From assembly GCA_029248675.1 (NCBI GenBank), contig JAQWIX010000084.1:1-37899 (forward strand): a DNA stretch of 37,899 nucleotides, read 5' to 3'. Source of the DNA: Pseudomonadales bacterium (GTDB lineage Bacteria; Pseudomonadota; Gammaproteobacteria; Pseudomonadales; Azotimanducaceae). The translations under genes were made by a program, and so were the position numbers. This document shows positions 1 through 9,019 of this stretch, one piece after another. The notes under the pieces are model-generated. The model did not search any database. It was not told the DNA's origin and was given only the letters and a program-made list of their open reading frames with translations. Position 1 is the stretch's first letter. Every line of letters starts with the position of its first letter.

Positions 1-101
1 CCTCCTCGATCGAACAAACGGCAAAGCTGCTTATTCCGCCCCAGCCCGATCGTAGATTTGAAAACTCCCTGATACATATGTTCACACAAAGGTTTTCGCA
101 T
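1..101 (-). other. possible 5' end of a divergent gene, cut by the window edge
   Basis: An open frame runs on the minus strand from an ATG at 101 (with a second in-frame ATG at 77) to the window edge. A GGAATTG lies just upstream of the first ATG and could act as a ribosome binding site. The roughly 33 visible residues match no family I recognise. It would be divergent from the fmdB gene, leaving about 145 bases between them. A frame on the plus strand is also open across the same bases, so length alone proves nothing. It could simply be intergenic DNA. The rest of 102-246 shows only a run of nine T at 188-196 and no clear promoter. Confidence 0.2.
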
Positions 102-246
102 CAATTCCAAGGAATCGACGGCGGATTTATAACGGATCAAATACTGACTCGCAACAAAAAAGGCGCTAAATCACTGTATTTTTGCTGTTTTTTTTTAGAT
201 CATGCGCGGCCTCGAACGCTCGACAACAACGCCAAAAGAAAGTCAC

Positions 247-507
247 ATGCCCATATACGAATATCGTTGCACCAATTGCGGTCATGAAATGGAAGCCGTA
301 CAAAAAATCAGCGAGGATCCTTTACTCAATTGCCCGGCCTGTTCTCAGGATGCCCTAAAGAAGCGCATATCGGCTGCTGGGTTCCGCTTGAAGGGCGGAG
401 GCTGGTATGAGACTGACTTCAAGTCCGGTAAAAAGAAAAATGTGTCCGGCGGCGATAGCAGCTCAGGCGGTTCCAGCAGTGGCGCGAGCGGTGACTCCAG
501 CGGTTAG
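247..507 (+). CDS. FmdB-family zinc ribbon protein
   Basis: This is a small (86 aa) putative regulatory protein of the FmdB/CxxC-CxxC zinc ribbon family. The start MPIYEYRC is the family's typical N-terminus. The first cysteine pair is at CTNC near residues 8-11 and the second at CPAC about 24 residues later, giving a four-cysteine zinc site. A GGGWYETD segment follows. The C-terminal 25 or so residues are a low-complexity Ser/Gly tail, common in this family. I chose the ATG at 247 over an in-frame ATG at 202 because an AAAGAAAG sequence sits just upstream and the conserved motif begins there. It precedes aspS in the same orientation, an arrangement common in gammaproteobacteria. Its molecular role is not established. 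Confidence 0.88.
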   Translation: MPIYEYRCTNCGHEMEAVQKISEDPLLNCPACSQDALKKRISAAGFRLKGGGWYETDFKSGKKKNVSGGDSSSGGSSSGASGDSSG

Positions 508-626
508 CGCGGGGTATCGCGGTTAACGCGTAACGCTCGCTTGGGCGAGAAGAGCCTGTCGCCTTAGGTGACCTGGCGGACGAATAGCATCAACACATCA
601 CGATTAACAAAGAACAAGGTAACGCC

Positions 627-2426
627 ATGCGCAGCCACTATTGCGGCGAAGTAAGAGCTACAGATTCCGGCGAAGAAGTAGAAATATACGGTTGGGTTCA
701 TCGCCGACGGGATCATGGGGGGGTCATTTTTCTCGACATTCGCGACCGGACTGGGGTCTTGCAGGTGGTTTTCGACCCCGACGAGGAAAAAAGCTTCGCC
801 TTGGCAGATTCGGTTCGTAATGAGTATGTGCTCCGAGCCAAGGGCAAAGTAAGGGCCCGTCCAGAGGGCACGGTCAACGCCGATATGCCCACTGGCGAAA
901 TAGAAGTGTTAGGTAAAGAGTTGGTGATTCTAAATGCCGCCAAAACCCCACCATTTCAGTTGGATGAGCATTCGGATGCCGGGGAAGACGTTCGACTGCG
1001 ATATCGCTACATGGATTTACGCCGACCTGAAATGCAGCAGCGGCTGCAGGCCCGGGCGAAAATTACCAGCGCTGTGCGGGGTTACTTGGAAGAACACGGA
1101 TTTTGGGATGTTGAAACGCCGACTCTGAGCCGGGCGACTCCGGAAGGTGCTCGGGACTATCTGGTGCCCAGCCGAACCCATCCGGGCGAGTTCTTTGCCT
1201 TACCCCAGTCACCCCAGGTTTATAAACAGCTGCTGATGATGTCTGGGCTGGATAAGTACTATCAAATTGCGCGCTGTTACCGAGACGAGGACTTACGCGC
1301 AGACAGACAGCCGGAGTTTACTCAGATCGACATAGAGGCCTCCTTTGTCAGTCAAGCCGACATCATGGCCCTGACCGAGGGCATGCTTCGGCACCTGTTC
1401 TCCACGGTACTCGATGTGGCACTGCCGGAGTTTCCGGTGCTCAGCTGGGCCGAGGCTATGAAGGACTTTGGCAGTGACCGCCCAGATTTGCGTAACCCAC
1501 TGCGATTAGTTGACGTAGCCGACTTGTTTACTGGCGTGGAGTTCAAGGTCTTCAACGGCCCTGCAAATGATCCTAAGGGTCGTGTGGTCGCCCTGCGCGC
1601 TCCCGGTGCGGCGTCCCTGTCTCGTAAAGTCATAGACGACTACACCGGCTTTGTTGGTCGTTACGGCGCCAAGGGTTTGGCTTACATCAAAGTCAATGAC
1701 CTGAGTGCCGGAGCAGAGGGTTTGCAGTCGCCGATCCTCAAGTTCATTCCAGAAGACGTGGTCACCGCTGTGCTGGAGCGAGTGGGTGCCCAGAGCGGCG
1801 ATCTGGTGTTCTTCGGAGCTGACAGTGCCAAAGTTGTTAACGATGCCATGGGTGCCCTTCGCGGCGAGCTCGGCAGCGATCTCGGTTTGTTAGAAGACCA
1901 ATATCGTCCTTGCTGGGTAGTGGACTGGCCCATGTTTGCCGAGGATCGAGATGGTTCCTTCAGTGCCGAGCATCACCCCTTTACCCGACCGACGTGCACC
2001 CCGGAAGAGCTGCTAGCGAATCCGGCCAGTGCTCAAGCGGCAGCCTATGACGTGGTGCTTAACGGCTACGAGCTGGGTGGTGGTTCCCTACGAATTCATG
2101 ACAACGACATGCAAAAAGCGGTATTCGATGTTCTGCGCATGGACGAAACCGGGCAATCCAAGTTCAGTTTCTTGTTAGACGCCCTGCAGTACGGTTGCCC
2201 GCCCCATGGCGGTATCGCTCTCGGTTTGGATCGTTTGGTCATGCTAATGACCAACACCCAGGCCATTCGTGATGTGATTGCCTTCCCCAAAACCCAAAGC
2301 GCCGCCTGCGTCATGATGGCAGCTCCCGGCGGAGTGGAAGATCAGCAGCTCAAGGATTTGCATATCCGGCTGCGCGGCCCTGTTAGCGTCAGCGCAGAGC
2401 CACCAGCGGAACAGGCAAGCGAGTAA
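627..2426 (+). CDS. aspS: aspartyl-tRNA synthetase
   Basis: This 599-aa class IIb synthetase charges tRNA with aspartate in the cytoplasm. The N-terminal OB-fold anticodon-binding domain covers about residues 1-110. The class II catalytic core follows, including motif 2 around [14 protein letters not shown]-like residues (here [19 protein letters not shown]) and motif 3 GLDRL near the C-terminus. A bacterial GAD insert domain lies in between. Length is normal for the bacterial type. Residues His30 (in RRRDHGG) and Gly81 (in RPEGT) match the pair reported for the non-discriminating Pseudomonas aeruginosa enzyme, which also aspartylates tRNA-Asn. That predicts, but does not prove, a non-discriminating enzyme needing GatCAB elsewhere in the genome. 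It lies 119 bases after the zinc ribbon gene. Confidence 0.97.
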   Translation: MRSHYCGEVRATDSGEEVEIYGWVHRRRDHGGVIFLDIRDRTGVLQVVFDPDEEKSFALADSVRNEYVLRAKGKVRARPEGTVNADMPTGEIEVLGKELVILNAAKTPPFQLDEHSDAGEDVRLRYRYMDLRRPEMQQRLQARAKITSAVRGYLEEHGFWDVETPTLSRATPEGARDYLVPSRTHPGEFFALPQSPQVYKQLLMMSGLDKYYQIARCYRDEDLRADRQPEFTQIDIEASFVSQADIMALTEGMLRHLFSTVLDVALPEFPVLSWAEAMKDFGSDRPDLRNPLRLVDVADLFTGVEFKVFNGPANDPKGRVVALRAPGAASLSRKVIDDYTGFVGRYGAKGLAYIKVNDLSAGAEGLQSPILKFIPEDVVTAVLERVGAQSGDLVFFGADSAKVVNDAMGALRGELGSDLGLLEDQYRPCWVVDWPMFAEDRDGSFSAEHHPFTRPTCTPEELLANPASAQAAAYDVVLNGYELGGGSLRIHDNDMQKAVFDVLRMDETGQSKFSFLLDALQYGCPPHGGIALGLDRLVMLMTNTQAIRDVIAFPKTQSAACVMMAAPGGVEDQQLKDLHIRLRGPVSVSAEPPAEQASE

Positions 2427-2457
2427 CGTAAGCACCAACAGACGGATTAAAAAAGCG

Positions 2458-2484
2458 CGCGGCTCAGCAGTGGCCGGCCGCGCC
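2458..2484. other. GC-rich hairpin between aspS and yebC
   Basis: The perfect 7-bp arms GCGCGGC and GCCGCGC enclose a 13-base loop just upstream of the yebC ribosome binding site. There is no T-run on the plus strand, so it is not a standard terminator in that direction. A run of A at 2450-2455 would act as a T-run for minus-strand transcription. It may affect the aspS-yebC readthrough ratio or simply be a structured leader. Confidence 0.35.
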
Positions 2485-2503
2485 AATAGACGCGGAGACA
2501 GGT

Positions 2504-3241
2504 ATGGCAGGACACAGTAAGTGGGCCAACATCAAGCACCGAAAGGCGGCCCAAGATAAAAAGCGCGGCAAGCTTTATACCAAGCTAATTCGTGAAATTA
2601 CCGTGGCGGCCCGTCTGGGCGGCGGCGTGGTGGACGATAATCCCCGTCTTCGGGCAGCTGTAGACAAAGCCCTTGGCGCCAACATGCCTAAGGACACCAT
2701 CGAGCGGGCAGTGGCGCGGGGTGCCGGTGGCGGTGAAGGCAACGACGTTGAAGAGCTGGTGTATGAGGGCTACGCCAACGGTGGTGTGGCCGTGCTGGTG
2801 GAAGCCATGACAGATAACCGCAACCGAACCGTTGCCGAAGTTCGGCATGCCTTCAACAAATATGGCGGCAATTTAGGAACAGATGGCTCCGTGGCCTACC
2901 TATTCACGCGCCAAGGCGTCATTAACTTTGCGCCGGGTGCCGACGAAGAAGCCCTGATGGATGTGGCCTTGGAAGCTGGCGCCGAAGATATCGAAGGCGA
3001 TGATGAAGGGGCGATCACGGTGACTACGCCATGGGAGACCTTGAATCAGGTGGTGAGTCAGCTCACCGAGGCTGGCTTCGAGCCGGATCACTCGGAAGTG
3101 ACCATGCTGGCCTCGACAACCAGTCCCTGCGATACCGAACAGGCTCGCAAAGTTCTGACCCTGATTGACGCCTTGGAAGATCTAGACGATGTGCAAGAGG
3201 TCTACAGCAATGGCGAATTCCCTGACGATGCATATGAATAG
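2504..3241 (+). CDS. yebC: YebC/TACO1 family protein
   Basis: This 245-aa cytoplasmic protein belongs to the YebC/PmpR/TACO1 family. Members have been described both as DNA-binding regulators and, more recently, as ribosome-associated factors easing translation of difficult motifs such as polyprolines. The signature N-terminus [21 protein letters not shown] is intact, followed by the conserved LPKDTIERA-type segment (here [13 protein letters not shown]). The acidic middle domain around residues 150-170 is also normal, and the length matches E. coli YebC (246 aa). It sits between aspS and ruvC, its usual place in Pseudomonas and relatives, and is probably co-transcribed with the ruv genes 27 bases downstream. 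Confidence 0.96.
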   Translation: MAGHSKWANIKHRKAAQDKKRGKLYTKLIREITVAARLGGGVVDDNPRLRAAVDKALGANMPKDTIERAVARGAGGGEGNDVEELVYEGYANGGVAVLVEAMTDNRNRTVAEVRHAFNKYGGNLGTDGSVAYLFTRQGVINFAPGADEEALMDVALEAGAEDIEGDDEGAITVTTPWETLNQVVSQLTEAGFEPDHSEVTMLASTTSPCDTEQARKVLTLIDALEDLDDVQEVYSNGEFPDDAYE

Positions 3242-3268
3242 TTTCCTCCCAAGCTGGGGCTGAGCTAA

Positions 3269-3760
3269 GTGGATCGGCCCGCCTATCGGATTCTTGGTAT
3301 CGACCCGGGGTCTCGCCTAACTGGTTACGGGGTCATCGAAATCGCCAACCGTAAAGTCCACTACGTGGCCAGCGGCTGCATTAACGCCAAGGACGGGGAG
3401 CTGCCTGAACGCTTAGGCACCATCTATCGGGGCGTCAGCCAAATTATTACCGAGTTTCAACCGGAGCAGTTCGCCGTGGAGTCGGTCTTCATGGCAAAGA
3501 ATGCGGCTTCCGCGTTAAAGCTGGGTCAAGCGCGAGGGGTTGCCATCGCAGCGGCGGTGGCCCAAGAGCTGCCGGTCTATGAATACGCGGCGCGGCAGGT
3601 TAAGCAGGCGACGGTAGGCACGGGCCGGGCAAACAAAGAGCAAGTAGCCCACATGGTGCGTGTTTTACTGAACTTGCCCGGGATTCCTCAGGCCGATGCG
3701 GCGGATGCCCTTGCGATTGCCCTGTGCCACGTCAATACTGCTTCGCTTAGCGAAACCTAA
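3269..3760 (+). CDS. ruvC: Holliday junction resolvase RuvC
   Basis: RuvC (163 aa) is the dimeric endonuclease that cuts Holliday junctions in the RuvABC complex during recombinational repair. The RNase H-like fold begins with [18 protein letters not shown], whose Asp12 is the first catalytic acidic residue. The VESVF strand supplies a catalytic glutamate, and the C-terminal [12 protein letters not shown] provides the last acidic pair. The start is GTG at 3269. No better ATG exists, and the conserved strand begins eight residues in. It is followed 11 bases later by ruvA, so ruvC-ruvA-ruvB form one operon behind yebC. Confidence 0.96.
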   Translation: MDRPAYRILGIDPGSRLTGYGVIEIANRKVHYVASGCINAKDGELPERLGTIYRGVSQIITEFQPEQFAVESVFMAKNAASALKLGQARGVAIAAAVAQELPVYEYAARQVKQATVGTGRANKEQVAHMVRVLLNLPGIPQADAADALAIALCHVNTASLSET

Positions 3761-3771
3761 AGGCGCAGATA

Positions 3772-4392
3772 TTGATTGGTAGGCTCACAGGGCACCTGAT
3801 TCTCATCGAAGGCAACCAACTTTTGCTTGATGTAGCTGGCGTCGGCTACGAAGTGGAGGTCAGTGCCGGTGTTCTGGCGCAAAGCCCTCAGTCTGGCGAG
3901 CCGCTGACGTTATTTACTCACTTTGTCGTACGAGAAGAAGCCCAACTGCTGTTTGGCTTTACCGACCAGCGGGAACGTGACTTGTTTCGTGCATTTATTC
4001 GCATTAATGGCGTGGGCCCGAAAATGGCCTTGGCGTTGATTTCATCCATTGCGCCGGCGACCTTGTTTAGGGCCGTGCAGGCGAACGAGGTCGGCATTCT
4101 GACAAAGGTGCCCGGCGTGGGTAAAAAAACTGCCGAACGACTGATGGTGGAGTTAAAGTCTCGGCTAGAGACGCTGCTACCTGACGGCATGGCTGCGGCC
4201 GCGGCGTTACCATCCTCAGCGGATCCTGCTGCGAGTCGTGAGGCTGAGGATGCGTTGATCGCCCTAGGTTACAAGCCCAATCAAGCAGTCGAAGCAGTGC
4301 AACAGGCCCAGAACGCGCTCAGCGACAAAGGCAGTGTGGATACTGAGCAGTTGGTGACTTGGGTACTGCGCAGCATGGCAAGAGGAACATAA
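3772..4392 (+). CDS. ruvA: Holliday junction helicase subunit RuvA
   Basis: RuvA (206 aa) forms tetramers that bind the four-way junction and load the RuvB motor. The protein begins MIGRLTGHL, the standard RuvA N-terminus (OB fold, about residues 1-62). Two helix-hairpin-helix motifs follow ([10 protein letters not shown] and [12 protein letters not shown]). A short linker rich in Ala/Pro leads to the C-terminal domain that touches RuvB. The start is TTG at 3772, supported by AAAGG eight bases upstream. Its stop codon TAA at 4390-4392 overlaps the first base of the ruvB ATG, so the two are translationally coupled. Confidence 0.96.
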   Translation: MIGRLTGHLILIEGNQLLLDVAGVGYEVEVSAGVLAQSPQSGEPLTLFTHFVVREEAQLLFGFTDQRERDLFRAFIRINGVGPKMALALISSIAPATLFRAVQANEVGILTKVPGVGKKTAERLMVELKSRLETLLPDGMAAAAALPSSADPAASREAEDALIALGYKPNQAVEAVQQAQNALSDKGSVDTEQLVTWVLRSMARGT

Positions 4393-5489
4393 TGGCTATC
4401 GAACCCGATCGATTTATTTCCCCAACTCAAGACAGCAGCGAAGCTGGTTTCGATCGTGCCCTGCGTCCGGCTCTTTTAGCCGAGTATATCGGCCAGTCGG
4501 CGGTAAAAGAGCAAATGGCCATCTTCGTGGAAGCCGCGAAAAAACGTGGCGAAGCGCTAGACCATACCCTGATCTTTGGGCCACCGGGTTTGGGGAAAAC
4601 AACGTTGGCCAATATTCTTGCCCGAGAGATGGGGGCTTCATTGAAGTCCACTTCCGGACCTGTGCTGGAAAAAGCTGGTGATCTGGCCGCCATGCTGTCA
4701 AATCTTGACGCTGGGGACGTGCTGTTTATCGATGAGATCCACCGGCTCAGCCCGGTAGTTGAGGAAATTCTGTATCCAGCGATGGAAGACTTTCAGCTGG
4801 ATATCATGATCGGCGAAGGCCCTGCGGCTCGATCGTTAAAGCTGGAACTTCAGCCTTTCACCTTGGTTGGAGCAACCACCCGTGCAGGCTTGCTCACCAG
4901 CCCGCTGAGGGACCGGTTTGGAATTGTTCAAAGGCTGGAGTTTTACAGCGTAGACGAGCTATCTGAAATTGTGACCCGCTCTGCCAACAAGCTGTCGCTG
5001 CCGATTCAACCCGAGGGCGCGGTAGAGATATCACGACGTTCACGGGGTACGCCACGCATCAGCAATCGTCTGCTGAGACGGGTGCGGGATGTTGCCGAGG
5101 TAAGGGGTGACGGCGTGGTAACAGCGGACCTGGCCGATGAGGCGCTGAATTTACTGAACGTCGATAAGCAGGGCTTCGACGCCATGGACCGGCGTTTGCT
5201 GCTGGCCATCTTGGATCGTTTTGACGGCGGCCCGGTAGGCCTTGATGCGTTGGCGGCGTCGATAAGCGAAGAACGCGGTACCATCGAAGATGTGCTGGAG
5301 CCCTATCTGATTCAGCAGGGTTATTTGATGCGCACCCCGAGGGGGCGCGTGGCTACGGCGAAAACCTACTTACACTTTGGCTTGGCCGTGCCTGAGCAAA
5401 GCACCCAACTCGCAGATCAAAAATCGCCATCCGCTCAAGGCGCGATAAGCTTTGCTGATCCAAGTGAACCGGGCTCGCCAGCGGATTGA
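4392..5489 (+). CDS. ruvB: Holliday junction branch migration ATPase RuvB
   Basis: RuvB (365 aa) is the AAA+ hexameric motor that pulls DNA through the RuvA-bound junction. The Walker A motif GPPGLGKTT is at about residues 63-71 and Walker B is LFIDEIHRL. Sensor 1 is in VGATTRAG, and the arginine finger region is around SPLRDRFG. A winged-helix domain ends near RTPRGRVAT. The C-terminal 30 residues are a poorly conserved tail, making it somewhat longer than E. coli RuvB (336 aa). I use the ATG at 4392, which overlaps the ruvA stop as TAATG. An earlier in-frame ATG at 4359 lies inside ruvA and adds unconserved residues. Confidence 0.97.
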   Translation: MAIEPDRFISPTQDSSEAGFDRALRPALLAEYIGQSAVKEQMAIFVEAAKKRGEALDHTLIFGPPGLGKTTLANILAREMGASLKSTSGPVLEKAGDLAAMLSNLDAGDVLFIDEIHRLSPVVEEILYPAMEDFQLDIMIGEGPAARSLKLELQPFTLVGATTRAGLLTSPLRDRFGIVQRLEFYSVDELSEIVTRSANKLSLPIQPEGAVEISRRSRGTPRISNRLLRRVRDVAEVRGDGVVTADLADEALNLLNVDKQGFDAMDRRLLLAILDRFDGGPVGLDALAASISEERGTIEDVLEPYLIQQGYLMRTPRGRVATAKTYLHFGLAVPEQSTQLADQKSPSAQGAISFADPSEPGSPAD

Positions 5490-5536
5490 TAATAGGCCGC
5501 CACCTCTGGGTACGGGGCCATGTATAGGGACTGACC

Positions 5537-6223
5537 ATGAATGAACCATTATCCGTCTATGAACTGATCGCCAACGCCAGTGCGCTGGTGCAGGGGGTTA
5601 TGGGGCTGCTCGTTCTCGCCTCGGTGGTGAGTTGGATGATGATTTTCCAGCGCTGGAGCGTCTTACGCCGAGCCAAGCAAGAGATCGATCAATTTGAGGA
5701 TCACTTTTGGTCTGGCATAGATCTGCGTGGTTTATATCAAGAGTTGTCTGAAGAAGAGCATCTCAACGGTATCGAGGGTATTTTTGTTGCCGGGTTTCGA
5801 GAATTTAACCGTCTCTCCGAGCAACCTGGGGTGGATGCTGAAGCCATCATGCAAGGCGCCCAGCGGGCCATGCGTGTGGCCCTGCTGCGAGAAGAGGCGC
5901 GTTTAGAAACCCACCTGCCTTTTCTAGCCACAGTAGGTTCTACCAGCCCCTACGTGGGTCTGTTTGGAACCGTCTGGGGCATCATGAACTCCTTTCGCTC
6001 ACTGGCGAACATGACTCAGGCAACCCTCGCCTCGGTGGCGCCGGGTATCTCCGAAGCGCTAATTGCCACGGCCATGGGCCTGTTTGCGGCCATTCCTGCA
6101 GTGATCGGGTATAACCGCTTTTCTGCCAATGTAGATGGTCTGATGAAACGCTACGAAGGCTTTTGCGACGAGGTTACGGCGATTTTGCACCGGGCCGCTC
6201 ATGCCCGCAGAGACGTTGATTAA
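5537..6223 (+). CDS. tolQ: Tol-Pal system proton channel subunit TolQ
   Basis: TolQ (228 aa) is the inner-membrane stator protein that forms a proton-driven complex with TolR and drives TolA. It belongs to the MotA/TolQ/ExbB family. Membrane segment 1 is near residues 15-37 (VMGLLVLASVVSWMMIF). The cytoplasmic loop follows, then segments 2 and 3 around residues 133-195, including the conserved GLFGTVWGIM and the ALIATAMGLFAAIPAV helix. Length matches E. coli TolQ (230 aa). It starts 47 bases after ruvB. The thioesterase gene ybgC normally found just before tolQ is absent. Confidence 0.96.
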   Translation: MNEPLSVYELIANASALVQGVMGLLVLASVVSWMMIFQRWSVLRRAKQEIDQFEDHFWSGIDLRGLYQELSEEEHLNGIEGIFVAGFREFNRLSEQPGVDAEAIMQGAQRAMRVALLREEARLETHLPFLATVGSTSPYVGLFGTVWGIMNSFRSLANMTQATLASVAPGISEALIATAMGLFAAIPAVIGYNRFSANVDGLMKRYEGFCDEVTAILHRAAHARRDVD

Positions 6224-6286
6224 CGTCATGACCATGTTAAACCATCAATATCAAGCCAGAGTCGATGCGCAAAACAGGGGGTCGGG

Positions 6287-6730
6287 ATGAGCCAGCGCCG
6301 CAAGCCCATGTCAGAGATCAATGTGGTGCCCTACATCGACGTGATGTTGGTCTTGTTGGTGATTTTTATGGCCACCGCGCCCTTGCTCACCCAAGGAGTG
6401 CAAGTGGAGCTTCCCAAGGCACCCTCCAAGGCCATTGATACTCAAGAACCCGATCCGTTGGTGGTTTCCATTCGCAAGGACGGGGCGTTGTTCTTGAACA
6501 TCGGTTTGGCCAGTCGCACAAAGAACGAAGAAGACGGTACCCGAGTGACAATTTTTTCCTTGGGCGAACAGGCAGGTAAGGTGCTGCGTGCGCGCAGCGA
6601 CGTTCCGGTTTATGTCAAGGCAGATGCCTCGCTACCCTATGGTGATGTGGTGCGGGTGATGACCGTGCTGCAGCAGGCTGGCGCTAGCGGCGTGGGCCTT
6701 ATTACCGACCCGCCGGATCTTGAAGGGTAG
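6287..6730 (+). CDS. tolR: Tol-Pal system protein TolR
   Basis: TolR (147 aa) is an ExbD/TolR-family protein with one N-terminal transmembrane helix and a periplasmic domain. It partners TolQ in the proton-driven motor. The sequence opens with a basic stretch and PMSEINVVPYIDVMLVLLVI. The Asp in that helix corresponds to the essential channel aspartate (Asp23 in E. coli). The periplasmic part ends with VMTVLQQAGASGVGLIT, the usual TolR C-terminal motif. It lies 63 bases after tolQ, with tolA following six bases after its stop. Confidence 0.95.
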   Translation: MSQRRKPMSEINVVPYIDVMLVLLVIFMATAPLLTQGVQVELPKAPSKAIDTQEPDPLVVSIRKDGALFLNIGLASRTKNEEDGTRVTIFSLGEQAGKVLRARSDVPVYVKADASLPYGDVVRVMTVLQQAGASGVGLITDPPDLEG

Positions 6731-6736
6731 CGCTTC

Positions 6737-7492
6737 GTGGCCTTGATTCGCTCTTACGCCCTGCCGTTGTTCGCCGCGCTGGCGTTCCACGCTGGGGTAG
6801 GCCTTGTCTTCGTCAGAGGATTTACCGCCAGTGAAGACATTGCTCAGGTCATTACCCCCAAGGTGGTGAATGCCACGCTCATGGTGGTGGAGCCACCGGC
6901 GCAAAACAAACGCCCACCAGCACCGGCGAAACCGGCGCCGGCAGCTCCGGTGGCGAACAAGCCCAGCGCCGCTGAGAGAAAGCGATTGGTCGAAGAACAG
7001 CTGGCGGCAGAACAAGCTAAACGAGCGGAGCAGGTGGCCAAAGATCGGGCCGAGGCCCAGCGTCAAAAGCAGCGCCAAAAAGAGCTGGAGGCTCAGCGTC
7101 GGCGTGAGCGTCTCGCGGCCCTGGGAGATTTGGCCGACGACTCTTTGCAGCAGTCCTTGGAGGCTGAGGCAGAGCAGATTCAAGACAACGACGTTCAGCA
7201 GCAAGTGCAAACCTTTCAGGCCGGCATCTACGATCTTGTGCGCAAGAACTGGAGCCGACCGCCCAGTGCGCGCAACGGTATGCAGGTGCGTTTTTTGGTG
7301 GAGCTGATTCCCACCGGTGAACTGCTGTCCGTCACCCTAGTCGACAGCTCAGGCAGCGCGGCTTTTGATCGCTCAGCAGAACAGGCGATACGGCGGGCGA
7401 GGCGATTTGATGTGCCGCAAGACAATTCGGTTTTCGAAGCGAATTTCCGACGTTTCTACTTTCTCTTCCGCCCAGAGGATCTGTTACGGTAG
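6737..7492 (+). CDS. tolA: Tol-Pal system protein TolA
   Basis: TolA (251 aa) spans the periplasm from TolQR in the inner membrane to Pal and TolB at the outer membrane. Residues about 9-30 form the N-terminal membrane anchor. A Pro/Ala-rich stretch follows, then a highly charged coiled-coil domain (residues about 75-130, rich in Ala, Glu, Gln, Lys and Arg). The C-terminal globular domain contains YDLVRKNWSRPPSARNG and FDRSAEQAIRRA, motifs of TolA domain III. It is shorter than E. coli TolA (421 aa), mostly through a shorter helical domain. The start is GTG at 6737 with GAAGGG about ten bases upstream. Confidence 0.93.
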   Translation: MALIRSYALPLFAALAFHAGVGLVFVRGFTASEDIAQVITPKVVNATLMVVEPPAQNKRPPAPAKPAPAAPVANKPSAAERKRLVEEQLAAEQAKRAEQVAKDRAEAQRQKQRQKELEAQRRRERLAALGDLADDSLQQSLEAEAEQIQDNDVQQQVQTFQAGIYDLVRKNWSRPPSARNGMQVRFLVELIPTGELLSVTLVDSSGSAAFDRSAEQAIRRARRFDVPQDNSVFEANFRRFYFLFRPEDLLR

Positions 7493-7529
7493 CGGCACGA
7501 AACAAGCAGCAGAGTAAAAAAGTTCGCTT

Positions 7530-8888
7530 ATGCCAACATTGTTAAATACACGCTTTTTTAGGAAATGTGCCGCCTTGCCGAGCATCATGTGTTTGATGGC
7601 GTTGGTTCTCGCTGGCCCCGTACAAGCAGATCTGGACACCATCATTATCGACCAAGGCGTTGATAACCCCATTCGGATAGCCGTGGTGCCGTTTGCGCTG
7701 AGTGAAGATCTTGCCCAGCAACAAAATCCAGCCAAGCTGATTGGTTTTGACTTGGCCCGCAGTGGCCAGTTTGATCCGGTGGCGTCGGAAAACATGTTGT
7801 CCTATCCCAGCAGTCGGAATGAGGTGTTTTTCCGGGACTGGCGGATTTTGCAAACGGCCTATCTGGTCATCGGCAGTGCCAACGCCGACGCACAAGGGCG
7901 GGTTCAGATTCGTTATCAGCTTTTCGATGTGGCCACTCAGGCAGAGCTGCAAACCGCCAATTTTTCTGTGAGCTTGGACCAGTGGCGCGACGTTGGTCAC
8001 AAAATTGCCGATCTGATTTACGCTGAAGTAACCGGTGTGCGGGGCGCGTTTAGCACCAAAATACTGTACGTGCTGGCCGAAGGCACCGGCACGGCTCAGG
8101 CTCGCTATCGACTGCAGATTGCGGATGTGGATGGTCAGCGGCCGCGAACCTTGTACAGTTCAAGTCAGCCCATCCTATCGGCCAGTTGGTCACCGGATGG
8201 AACTCGGGTTGCCTACGTGTCCTTCGAAACTGGCCGCCCGAGCATTATTTTGCAAGACGTCGGCGGCCCCAATCGTGAGCGGCTGACGAATTTTCGCGGT
8301 ATTAACGGCTCGCCGGTTTTCTCGCCGGATGGCAAACAACTGGCCATGGTGCTGTCCCGCAGCGGCGATCCCGAGATATTTGTCATGGACTTAGAAACCC
8401 GCAAGCTGCGGCGTATCACTCGGCATCCGGCCATTGATACCGAGCCATCCTGGTCACCCGACGGTCAGTACCTTATTTTCACCTCAGACCGGGGTGGTCG
8501 TCCCCAAATCTACCAGGTTGAACTAGCCACAAATTTTTTAGAGCGACTGACCTTCGTGGGTGATTACAATGCCCGGGCCCGGCTGCTACCCGATGGCCGG
8601 CATTTGGTCTTTGTACATCGGCGCAACGGTGTCTTTCACATCGCCTGGCAGGACCTTCAAGAGGACCGCTTACTGGTTTTAACCCAGTCTCAGTTGGACG
8701 AGTCGCCGTCACTGGCACCCAATGGCGCCATGCTGATCTACGCAACTCAAGATCAGGATAAAGGCATTCTAGCCGCGGTCTCGGTGGATGGGCGGGTGAA
8801 GTACCGCCTGCCGTCCTCGGCAGGCGACGTGCGAGAGCCAGCTTGGTCGCCGTTTTTGCCGGATGTGGTCATGGCCATGGACCCATAG
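7530..8888 (+). CDS. tolB: Tol-Pal system periplasmic protein TolB
   Basis: TolB (452 aa) is a periplasmic beta-propeller protein that binds Pal and TolA and helps envelope constriction during division. A signal peptide occupies about residues 1-34, ending at PVQA before DLDTIIID. The N-terminal alpha/beta domain follows to about residue 165. The propeller repeats are marked by [23 protein letters not shown] and [14 protein letters not shown]. Length and architecture are normal for the family. Thirty-seven bases separate it from tolA, consistent with one tolQRAB transcript. A terminator-like hairpin follows before pal. Confidence 0.96.
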   Translation: MPTLLNTRFFRKCAALPSIMCLMALVLAGPVQADLDTIIIDQGVDNPIRIAVVPFALSEDLAQQQNPAKLIGFDLARSGQFDPVASENMLSYPSSRNEVFFRDWRILQTAYLVIGSANADAQGRVQIRYQLFDVATQAELQTANFSVSLDQWRDVGHKIADLIYAEVTGVRGAFSTKILYVLAEGTGTAQARYRLQIADVDGQRPRTLYSSSQPILSASWSPDGTRVAYVSFETGRPSIILQDVGGPNRERLTNFRGINGSPVFSPDGKQLAMVLSRSGDPEIFVMDLETRKLRRITRHPAIDTEPSWSPDGQYLIFTSDRGGRPQIYQVELATNFLERLTFVGDYNARARLLPDGRHLVFVHRRNGVFHIAWQDLQEDRLLVLTQSQLDESPSLAPNGAMLIYATQDQDKGILAAVSVDGRVKYRLPSSAGDVREPAWSPFLPDVVMAMDP

Positions 8889-8916
8889 GCCAAGCAACGC
8901 TGAGATTGCTCAAAAG

Positions 8917-8963
8917 AACGGTGATTTTTTCCTCGCATGGACGCAGGCATGCGCCGTTTTTTT
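8917..8963 (+). terminator. terminator-like hairpin between tolB and pal
   Basis: A perfect 6-bp stem, CGCATG (8934-8939) and CATGCG (8948-8953), is followed after three bases by seven T (8957-8963). The right arm can extend through CCGTT to pair with AACGG at 8917-8921 if a 12-base bulge is allowed. This suggests partial termination after tolB. A possible weak promoter for pal, TTGAAC (8972-8977), 17 bases, TGTTAC (8995-9000), follows it. Confidence 0.5.
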
Positions 8964-9019
8964 GGTTAGACTTGAACAACTAAGAATTTTGCTTTGTTAC
9001 AACACATTAGGAGTTAGGG

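Noticed and set aside
188-196. Run of nine T before fmdB as a terminator
   Set aside because: No stable hairpin precedes it on the plus strand.
78-287. Plus-strand frame of 69 codons over the fmdB start
   Set aside because: It has no recognisable domain, overlaps the well-supported fmdB frame and has no ribosome binding site.
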